Notes under the pieces: model-generated
Told to the model about the DNA's origin: nothing
The model's database searches: none
Seen by the model: only the letters and a program-made list of their open reading frames with translations
Shown here: positions 1 to 5,651 of the stretch, one piece after another
Layout: the number at the start of each line of letters is the position of its first letter
How positions within the stretch are numbered: position 1 is the stretch's first letter
Assembly: GCA_002363695.1 (NCBI GenBank)
Contig: DEWO01000133.1
Coordinates: 1-5,651, forward strand
DNA: 5,651 nt
Direction: 5' to 3'
From: Prevotella sp. UBA3208
GTDB lineage: Bacteria > Bacteroidota > Bacteroidia > Bacteroidales > Bacteroidaceae
Position numbers and translations under genes: made by a program

Positions 1-596
1 GGAAAGTACTCAAACTCACGCGAACGGCAATCCAAACGCATCAGACAGCCAGCCTTTCCGAAGACAGAAGCAAACTGGTCCATAATGCCACAGTTGACAC
101 CACAGTAGTTGTGCTCGGTAGCTTGCCCAGCCAATACCATATCCCACTGAGAAACCTTGTTGTCACCGAAGATGTCGTTTAGTCCGCAGGCGAAGCAACT
201 TTCCATAGCTGCGCTGGAAGACATACCGGCTCCTAAGGGAACATCACCAGCAAAGGCAATGTTGAAACCTTTAACAGGAACGTTCAACTTTCTCATTTCC
301 AAGGCTATACCATAGATATAGCGAGCCCAGGATGCTTTAGGACCATTAGGGTCGGAAAGCTTGAAGTCTACGCGATCCTTGAGGTCAATGGCATAAGCCA
401 TCACGGTATCCTCGGTACCATTGGCACGCATCTCAGCCACCACACCTTTGTCAACAGCTCCGGGAAATACGAAGCCACCATTATAGTCAGTGTGCTCACC
501 AATCAGGTTAATACGGCCCGGAGAGGCATATACATTACCAGTCTTACCATCAAAGTGTTTGATGAAGCGGCTTCTTACAAATTCAATTTCCACCAT
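1..596 (-). CDS. galK: Galactokinase, N-terminal 198 codons (runs off left edge)
   Basis: Galactokinase of the GHMP kinase family transfers phosphate from ATP to C1 of alpha-D-galactose, the entry step of the Leloir pathway in the cytoplasm. I translated this frame by hand: it opens at ATG 594-596 and has no stop before the left edge, so the C-terminal half is missing. Visible motifs are the galactokinase signature GRINLIGEHTDYNGG (residues 27-41, with the sugar-binding EHTDY and conserved Arg28), the GHMP ATP-binding loop PLGAGMSSSAA (120-130), and NCGIMDQFAS (168-177), whose Asp173 matches the family's catalytic Asp. The start is chosen because the family normally opens with a short VRxxF segment, here FVRSRF. 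It lies 17 bp after the galM stop, with no promoter visible in the gap, so it is probably co-transcribed with galM. Codon third positions are less GC-rich than in the genes to the right (20 of the first 50 codons end in G or C). The third GHMP motif lies outside the window. Confidence 0.95.
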   Translation of the reverse strand, partial: MVEIEFVRSRFIKHFDGKTGNVYASPGRINLIGEHTDYNGGFVFPGAVDKGVVAEMRANGTEDTVMAYAIDLKDRVDFKLSDPNGPKASWARYIYGIALEMRKLNVPVKGFNIAFAGDVPLGAGMSSSAAMESCFACGLNDIFGDNKVSQWDMVLAGQATEHNYCGVNCGIMDQFASVFGKAGCLMRLDCRSREFEYF

Positions 597-613
597 AATG
601 CCAATCGCCGAGT

Positions 614-1705
614 CTACTGTTCTACACCAAATTTATAGATAGTCTTCTGCTTGTACTGCTCACCGGGATTCAGCACCACTGATGGGAAGTAGGGACGGTT
701 AGGCGTGTCGGGGAAGTGCTGGGCCTCCAGGCAGACTGCGCTGCGGCGTGGGAATGTGGCACCGCCAACACCTTTGTAGCCACAAGCATAGTTAGCCGTA
801 TAGAGCTGCATACCAGGCTCTGTGGTGTAGCACTCCAGCGTACGACCGCTCTTGGGTTCAGTGATACGGGCAGCAAAGCTCAGCTCACCCTCTTCTTTCT
901 TGTTCAGCACATAGTTGTGGTCAAAGCCCTTACCAAACTTAATCTGCTCGTGGTCGGCATCAATGTCCTTGCCCAGAGCCTTGGGAGTGCGGAAGTCAAA
1001 GGGAGTGCCCTCCACCTTCAGAATCTCACCTGTAGGAATGGCAGTCTCATCAGTCGGCAGATAGAAGTCTGCGTTGATTTCGCAAATCTGGTCTTCGATG
1101 GTGGGAGTGGGATCAGCTGCACCTGCAAGACAGAAGAATGCGTGGTGTGTCAGGTTGACAATAGTCTTCTTGTTGGTGGTTGCCAGATATTCCATCACCA
1201 ACTCATTCTGGTCAGTGAAGGTAAATTCTACTGTGACGTCCAGTTCGCCGGTATAGCCCTCTTCGCCATAGGAAGATACGCGATGAAGCGCCAGCGAGCG
1301 GGGACCCATCTGACGGGCATCCCATACTTTGCAGTTGAACCCTTTAGCACCACCATGCAAATGGTTGGGACCATCGTTCAGTGCCAACTGGTATTCCTTG
1401 CCGTTCAGCGTAAACTGACCTTTGCAAATGCGGTTGCCCCAGCGTCCAATCAGTGTTGACAGATAGGGCTCCTCGCCGCTCATGAGCTGCTGGATGTTTG
1501 CATGGCCCTGAATGACGTTAGCCACTTTGCCATCTTTGTCTGGAACCATAATGGAAACGATAGCGCCTCCATAGTTTGAAATTGCTACTTCATAGCCTTT
1601 GCGGTTCTTCAAAATGTAAAGATCCGTCTTCTTACCATTGATAGTGGTCTGGAAATCCTTGCGATTCAGACCACACAGATTCGCGTTTTCCGATGTGTTA
1701 GCCAT
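614..1705 (-). CDS. galM: Aldose 1-epimerase (galactose mutarotase)
   Basis: Interconverts the beta and alpha anomers of D-galactose (and glucose), supplying galactokinase with the alpha form. The 363 residues span the whole galactose-mutarotase beta-sandwich domain, at normal family length. Motifs in order: GRWGNRI (87-93, substrate-contacting Arg), NHLHGG (114-119, His117 equivalent to the family's first active-site His), NLTHHAFF (184-191, His188 equivalent to the catalytic acid His), GFDHNYVL (260-267, Asp262), and CLEAQHFPDTPN (325-336, Glu327, the presumed catalytic base). No signal peptide or lipobox is visible, so this is a cytoplasmic form, unlike secreted mutarotases. The second His motif deviates from the usual NLTNHxYFNL: Asn187 is replaced by His and the following Asn by Cys192. 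The gene is the first of a two-gene unit with galK. Its own promoter probably lies in the AT-rich gap upstream (1706-1814), giving a leader of about 30 nt without an obvious Shine-Dalgarno sequence. Confidence 0.95.
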   Translation of the reverse strand: MANTSENANLCGLNRKDFQTTINGKKTDLYILKNRKGYEVAISNYGGAIVSIMVPDKDGKVANVIQGHANIQQLMSGEEPYLSTLIGRWGNRICKGQFTLNGKEYQLALNDGPNHLHGGAKGFNCKVWDARQMGPRSLALHRVSSYGEEGYTGELDVTVEFTFTDQNELVMEYLATTNKKTIVNLTHHAFFCLAGAADPTPTIEDQICEINADFYLPTDETAIPTGEILKVEGTPFDFRTPKALGKDIDADHEQIKFGKGFDHNYVLNKKEEGELSFAARITEPKSGRTLECYTTEPGMQLYTANYACGYKGVGGATFPRRSAVCLEAQHFPDTPNRPYFPSVVLNPGEQYKQKTIYKFGVEQ

Positions 1706-1741
1706 AATTCGTTATATTTTTAGTTATAAAATTCTAATTTG

Positions 1742-1774
1742 CAAAGTAACCGAAAAAAAACGAGAATGACGAAA
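1742..1774 (-). promoter_or_regulatory. Probable Bacteroidetes-type promoter of galM
   Basis: On the minus strand TTACTTTG (1749-1742) matches six of the eight positions' expectation well: it has the full TTTG and a near TAnn half of the Bacteroidetes -7 consensus TAnnTTTG. The best -33 candidate is TTTC (1774-1771), 21 nt further upstream, one mismatch from TTTG. The predicted transcription start is near 1735, giving an AT-rich leader of about 30 nt before the galM ATG at 1705. The -33 half is weak, so the call rests mainly on the -7 box and on its position in the only gap upstream of galM. Confidence 0.5.
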
Positions 1775-1775
1775 G

Positions 1776-1795
1776 AAACGCTTAAAAAAACGTTT
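1776..1795. repeat. Inverted repeat upstream of galM promoter
   Basis: On the plus strand AAACG (1776-1780) and CGTTT (1791-1795) form a 5-bp inverted repeat around a 10-bp AT-rich centre. It is centred near 1785, about 50 bp upstream of the predicted galM start site, where an activator would sit. It could equally be a weak hairpin in the 3' end of the folC transcript, or chance in AT-rich DNA. Confidence 0.3.
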
Positions 1796-1801
1796 ACGGA
1801 A

Positions 1802-1814
1802 GTGTTAAAAACAC
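1802..1814 (-). terminator. Small hairpin directly after folC stop (weak terminator candidate)
   Basis: GTGTT-TTT-AACAC on the minus strand is a perfect 5-bp stem with a 3-nt loop beginning at the base after the folC stop codon. No T-run follows immediately, although T-tracts occur some 12 and 40 nt further on (1784-1790 and 1753-1760). It is short and low in GC, so efficient intrinsic termination is doubtful and read-through into galM cannot be excluded. Confidence 0.25.
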
Positions 1815-3113
1815 CTAAATGCAGGTTTTTAGGAAATCCCCCACCACGTATGACGACCCTCCGACAAATATAAAATCGTCCTCTCCAGCTGCATTGATTG
1901 CTGTGTTATACGCCTCACGCACAGAGGGATAACTATTCCCGGACAGTCCGTGTTGGATGGCTAATTGCTCAAGTGTCTTGTAATTGATGGCCCGTTTGTT
2001 GTTGACCTGTGTAAAATAGTAGACAGCGTGCTTGGGAAGCATATTGAACACCGTTTTAACGTCCTTGTCGCTGACCATACCGAAGACTATATGCATCTGA
2101 TGGCAATTCACCGTGCTGAGTTGCTGGCTGATATACTGCCATCCACCTACATTGTGTCCTGTGTCGCAAACCACTTTGGGTGCGTTTTGTATTACCTGCC
2201 AGCGTCCCATGAGTCCAGTGTTGTTAGAGACATTCCTAAGTCCGTTTCTCAGTTCGAAGTAGTCTTTCTGGCCACGGTACAGATATCCTTGGAGGGTTAG
2301 TTGTTTGAGGGCAAATAGAACCGTATTGAAGTTCTTCTGCTGATAGATGCCGCCTAAGTCGCCATCCAGCTCGCCCAGGTGCACTGTGGTATAGTGCATA
2401 CCTCCGTCTGCCATTGGCAGGGCTTTGATGACCTCAGGCTGATCTTCGGCAAAAACGATGGGGGCATTCATCTCACGGGCTTTTGCTTCGAACACAGGGC
2501 GTGTCTCGTCATGAGTCTCTCCGATGACCACAGGGACTCCTTTCTTTATAATACCAGCCTTTTCGGCAGCGATCTTGGCCAGCGTGTCACCCAAAAACTG
2601 GGTATGGTCGAAACTGATGTTGGTGATGACAGAGACGAGTGGGGTGATGATGTTGGTGCAATCCAGACGTCCGCCCAAGCCTACTTCTACGACGGCAATA
2701 TCTACCTCCATGTCTCGGAAGTACTTAAAGGCCAAGGCTGTGGTGACTTCGAAGAACGAAGGATGCAGGGGTTCAAAGAATGCCCGTTCCTTATCAACAA
2801 AGTCTACCACATAGTCTTCGCTGACAGGTGTTCCGTTGACGCGGATGCGTTCCCGGAAATCCACCAGGTGTGGCGAGGTATAGAGGCCGATGCGATAGCC
2901 ACACTCCTGTAGGATGGAGGCAATCGTGTGCGACACGCTGCCTTTGCCGTTGGTGCCAGCCACGTGAACAGTAGCATATGCCTGATGTGGATGTCCGAAA
3001 TGCTCGTCCAGGGCCAGTGTGTTTGCCAGTCCTTCTTTATAACCAGACGCTCCCTGCTTTTCGAACATGGGTATCTGATTATAAAGATATTCGCAGGTCT
3101 CGAGATAGTTCAT
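1815..3113 (-). CDS. folC: Folylpolyglutamate synthase / dihydrofolate synthase (FolC)
   Basis: ATP-dependent Mur-ligase-family enzyme that adds glutamate to tetrahydrofolates and, in bifunctional bacterial forms, also makes dihydrofolate from dihydropteroate. At 432 residues it has usual FolC length. Motifs in order: P-loop HVAGTNGKGSV (50-60, Lys57 and Ser59 at the phosphates), YTSPHL (78-83), VEVGLGGRLDCTN (142-154, FolC signature with metal-ligand Glu143), ITNISFDHTQFLG (163-175, His170), AEKAGIIK (183-190, with Lys185 at the position of the carbamylated Lys of Mur ligases), then the C-terminal domain with GRWQV (303-307) and DTGHNVGG (317-324), a variant of the common DGAHNxxG. Whether dihydrofolate synthase activity is present cannot be decided from motifs alone. 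The start ATG 3111-3113 overlaps the dnaJ stop by one base (TAATG), fixing the start and suggesting translational coupling. It is probably the last gene of the grpE-dnaJ-folC transcript. Confidence 0.95.
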   Translation of the reverse strand: MNYLETCEYLYNQIPMFEKQGASGYKEGLANTLALDEHFGHPHQAYATVHVAGTNGKGSVSHTIASILQECGYRIGLYTSPHLVDFRERIRVNGTPVSEDYVVDFVDKERAFFEPLHPSFFEVTTALAFKYFRDMEVDIAVVEVGLGGRLDCTNIITPLVSVITNISFDHTQFLGDTLAKIAAEKAGIIKKGVPVVIGETHDETRPVFEAKAREMNAPIVFAEDQPEVIKALPMADGGMHYTTVHLGELDGDLGGIYQQKNFNTVLFALKQLTLQGYLYRGQKDYFELRNGLRNVSNNTGLMGRWQVIQNAPKVVCDTGHNVGGWQYISQQLSTVNCHQMHIVFGMVSDKDVKTVFNMLPKHAVYYFTQVNNKRAINYKTLEQLAIQHGLSGNSYPSVREAYNTAINAAGEDDFIFVGGSSYVVGDFLKTCI

Positions 3114-4267
3114 TAGCTAAAATAGTTCTTGAACTTCTGGAAGATACTCTTCTTCGTAGCAGCGTCGCCTTTGAAGTTGTCGCTCTGACGGAACTGCTCA
3201 ATGGCAGCCTTCTCTTCTCGTGACAACTCTTTGGGTATGTAGACACTGACATTGACTACCAAGTCACCATTGCCTCTTCCGTAGCCTTGCACAGCGGGAA
3301 GTCCCTTACCTCTCAGTCTTAGGGTTTTACCCGGCTGAGTGCCGGGCTCCATCTTGACCTTCAGTTTGGTGCCTTCAATGGTGGGAATTTCGACATCACC
3401 GCCCAGGGCTGCTGTCGGGAAGTCTAACAGGAGGTTGTAGATGAGGTTGTTGTCATCACGGACAAAAGTGTCGTTTTCTTCCTCTTCTATGAACACCTGA
3501 ATATCGCCATTGACGCCTTTGTGAGGGCCGGCATTTCCTTTTCCGGGAACATTGACTATCATGCCTTCGGCCACTCCGGCAGGTATCTTGATTTCCACCA
3601 CTTCCTCACCTTTCTCTATTCCGGTGCCGTGACAGTGGGGACACTTGTTCTTAATAACGGTACCTTCGCCGTCGCAGGTAGGACATACGCCCTGGGTCTG
3701 CATCATGCCGAAGATGCTCTGGGTGGTATGTGTGATGACACCGCTTCCGTGACAGGTAGGACACTGTTCGCTGGTGCTGCCTGGTGCTGCACCGCTGCCT
3801 TGACAGTGTGAGCAGGTGATGTCTTTGCGCACCTTGAACTTTTTGGTGACCCCATGTGCAATCTCGTCCAGCGAGAGTCTTACCTTCAGTCGCAGATCAC
3901 TGCCGCGGTGTACCTGAGGACCACGCTTGCCGCCGCCAAATCCCCCAAAGCCTGCATGGCCGCCAAAGATGTCGCCAAACATAGAGAAGATGTCGTCCAT
4001 ATTCATGGAAGTACCAAATCCTCCGAATCCACTACCGCCGCCAGGACCATTGAATCCGAAGGTGTCATACTGCTGGCGCTTCTCTGGGTCGTGCAGCACG
4101 TCGTAGGCTTCTGCGGCCTCCTTGAATTTCTCCTCAGCTTCTTTGTTCCCGGGGTTTCTGTCGGGGTGATATTTGATGGCAATAGTGCGATACGCCTTTT
4201 TGATTTGGTCTTCGGTAGCGTTCTTGTCTACACCAAGCACCTCATAGTAGTCACGTTTTTGTGCCAT
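3113..4267 (-). CDS. dnaJ: Chaperone protein DnaJ (Hsp40, type I)
   Basis: Co-chaperone that delivers unfolded clients to DnaK and stimulates its ATPase activity in the cytoplasm. The 384 residues have full type I architecture: J-domain (about 5-70) with the essential HPD at 34-36 and the [12 protein letters not shown] helix; Gly/Phe-rich linker (about 71-118) holding two DIF-type motifs (DDIF 91-94, GDIF 98-101); a zinc-finger region with four CxxCxGxG repeats at 152-159, 169-176, 195-202 and 209-216; then client-binding C-terminal domains with [14 protein letters not shown] (242-255) and LRGKGLP (318-324). All eight zinc-binding Cys are present, so it should be functional. It follows grpE after 49 bp, in which AAGG lies 10 nt before the ATG and may help translation. 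Its stop overlaps the folC start. dnaK is not in the window, and no hrcA precedes grpE. Confidence 0.98.
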   Translation of the reverse strand: MAQKRDYYEVLGVDKNATEDQIKKAYRTIAIKYHPDRNPGNKEAEEKFKEAAEAYDVLHDPEKRQQYDTFGFNGPGGGSGFGGFGTSMNMDDIFSMFGDIFGGHAGFGGFGGGKRGPQVHRGSDLRLKVRLSLDEIAHGVTKKFKVRKDITCSHCQGSGAAPGSTSEQCPTCHGSGVITHTTQSIFGMMQTQGVCPTCDGEGTVIKNKCPHCHGTGIEKGEEVVEIKIPAGVAEGMIVNVPGKGNAGPHKGVNGDIQVFIEEEENDTFVRDDNNLIYNLLLDFPTAALGGDVEIPTIEGTKLKVKMEPGTQPGKTLRLRGKGLPAVQGYGRGNGDLVVNVSVYIPKELSREEKAAIEQFRQSDNFKGDAATKKSIFQKFKNYFS

Positions 4268-4270
4268 TGA

Positions 4271-4316
4271 CTTTTTACCTTAATTTATTTATTACTTTTT
4301 TACCTTTTTACCTTTA
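4271..4316 (-). repeat. Short A-rich direct repeats in grpE-dnaJ spacer
   Basis: The 49-bp spacer between grpE and dnaJ contains three copies of AAGGTAAAAA(A) on the minus strand. Two are adjacent right after the grpE stop (4316-4305 and 4306-4295, overlapping by two bases) and one lies just before dnaJ (4281-4271). An AT-only stretch separates the second and third. The copy nearest dnaJ places AAGG 10 nt from the start codon, so it could act as a weak ribosome-binding or A-rich enhancer site. The paired copies have no evident role. Confidence 0.7.
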
Positions 4317-4910
4317 TCATTGTCCTACTGCCACTTTGGCATGTCTAATGACTTTGTCGTTCAGCTGATAGCCCGTTTGCAGACAGTCGATGACCTTGCC
4401 TTTTTTGTCGTCGCCCATGCCCGGAACCATAGCCACAGCCTCGTGCAGGTCGGTGTCGAAGTCGGCATTCTCGGTGTCAATCTTCTTCACACCCAGGCTC
4501 TCCAGGGCCTTCATGAACTTCTGGTATATCAGCTCCATGCCTTCGCGAAGCACGGCTGGGTCGTCAGTCTTCTCGCCGTTGTCAATGGCGCGTTCCATAT
4601 CGTCAATGACGGGTAGGATAGCGCTTACAGCCTTCTCGCCACCGTTCAGTATCAGCTCGGCCTTCTCCTTCAGCGTACGCTTGCGATAGTTGTCAAACTC
4701 GGCAGTCTTGTAGAGTATCTGAGTCTTCAGTTCTTCAATCTCAGCCTGAGCGGCCTCCAGCGGGTCTTTCTCTTCAGAGGTTTCTGACTGATCTGAATTT
4801 TCAGCGTTCTCAGTGCTTTCGTCACTTTCTGCACGCTCAGCACTCTCTGTGTGCTCACTGTTCTCGAGGTTTTCGCCCTCTTCCACGTTTATTTTCTCTT
4901 CTTCTTTCAT
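4317..4910 (-). CDS. grpE: Nucleotide exchange factor GrpE
   Basis: GrpE dimers release ADP from DnaK, resetting the DnaK-DnaJ chaperone cycle. The protein has 197 residues. Residues 1-50 are very acidic and low in complexity (Glu, Ser, Asn, Thr, with recurring ESxE units) and probably disordered. A long helix predicted to form the dimer coiled coil runs from about 51 to 98 and includes FDNYRKR (72-78). The following segment holds LPVIDDMERAI (99-109), then the C-terminal beta-domain that contacts DnaK, with FDTDLHEAV (151-159) and the family ending GYQLNDKVIRHAKVAV (180-195). All diagnostic GrpE motifs are present. It is the first gene of the grpE-dnaJ-folC unit, 45 bp after an ABC-F gene, and that gap contains a strong sigma-54 promoter match with a predicted 16-nt leader. 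No CIRCE operator is visible upstream. Confidence 0.97.
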   Translation of the reverse strand: MKEEEKINVEEGENLENSEHTESAERAESDESTENAENSDQSETSEEKDPLEAAQAEIEELKTQILYKTAEFDNYRKRTLKEKAELILNGGEKAVSAILPVIDDMERAIDNGEKTDDPAVLREGMELIYQKFMKALESLGVKKIDTENADFDTDLHEAVAMVPGMGDDKKGKVIDCLQTGYQLNDKVIRHAKVAVGQ

Positions 4911-4937
4911 AGCTTAATTGATTTTTGGGGTTATACA

Positions 4938-4952
4938 GCAAATAGTGTGCCA
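4938..4952 (-). promoter_or_regulatory. Sigma-54 (RpoN) -24/-12 promoter upstream of grpE
   Basis: On the minus strand TGGCAC-ACTAT-TTGC (4952-4938) matches the sigma-54 consensus TGGCAC-N5-TTGC at every defined position, with GG (4951-4950) and GC (4939-4938) separated by exactly 10 bp as required. A T precedes it and a T follows, both favoured. The predicted +1 is A4926, giving a 16-nt leader to the grpE ATG at 4910. It points toward grpE and lies in the only gap upstream of it. A competing housekeeping -7 reading (ACTATTTG) fits TAnnTTTG poorly and has no -33 TTTG at the proper distance. Confidence 0.68.
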
Positions 4953-4955
4953 ACT

Positions 4956-5651
<696 letters not shown>

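Noticed and set aside
716..1459. Long plus-strand open frame (247 codons) opposite galM
   Set aside because: It lies wholly antisense to a convincing galM. Its translation is rich in Cys, Val and Leu with no recognisable domain, and no promoter or start context is seen. It is a coding shadow.
1706..1814. Small RNA or riboswitch in the gap upstream of galM
   Set aside because: The region is 109 bp, mostly A/T tracts, with only 5-bp stems. No recognisable aptamer core or conserved structure is visible.
2379..2912. Plus-strand open frame (177 codons) opposite folC
   Set aside because: It is antisense to intact folC motifs and has no recognisable domain or translation signal.
3107..3135. Possible hairpin masking the folC start codon (AGTTCA 3107-3112 with TGAACT 3130-3135)
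   Set aside because: The stem is only 6 bp and AT-rich with a 17-nt loop, and it would be disrupted by ribosomes finishing dnaJ. Chance is the simpler explanation.
4911..4955. CIRCE/HrcA operator or sigma-32-type heat-shock promoter before grpE
   Set aside because: No TTAGCACTC-N9-GAGTGCTAA inverted repeat and no sigma-32-like -35/-10 pair can be found in the gap.

Overview
The window looks like ordinary core chromosome of a Bacteroidales bacterium, most likely Prevotella-like. This rests on the protein variants (DTGHNVGG in Fol[10 protein letters not shown] in the ABC-F protein), on AT-rich leaders without strong Shine-Dalgarno sequences, and on a TTACTTTG box resembling the Bacteroidetes -7 element. 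The assignment is by recall of family features, not by a search. All six genes lie on the minus strand, so transcription runs from the right edge to the left edge.

Right to left the layout is as follows. (1) The C-terminal half of an ABC-F ATPase (4956-5651), entering from outside the window, whose second nucleotide-binding domain has lost key ATPase residues. (2) A 45-bp gap holding a very good match to a sigma-54 (-24/-12) promoter. (3) grpE, then a 49-bp spacer with three copies of a short A-rich repeat, then dnaJ, then folC, whose start codon overlaps the dnaJ stop (TAATG). These three probably form one transcript: two DnaK co-chaperones followed by folate polyglutamylation. (4) A 109-bp AT-rich gap (1706-1814) with a small hairpin after folC, repeated A-tracts, an inverted repeat and a probable galM promoter. 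(5) galM and, 17 bp further on, the first 198 codons of galK, which runs off the left edge. These two form a galactose-catabolic unit: mutarotase supplies alpha-D-galactose and galactokinase phosphorylates it.

I see no mobile element, CRISPR array, tRNA, rRNA or exotic gene cluster, and no stretch over 300 bp lacks a gene. The observation most worth checking is the apparent sigma-54 promoter driving a heat-shock co-chaperone operon. The next is the doubly degenerate second ATPase domain of the ABC-F protein. No wholly new system is evident.
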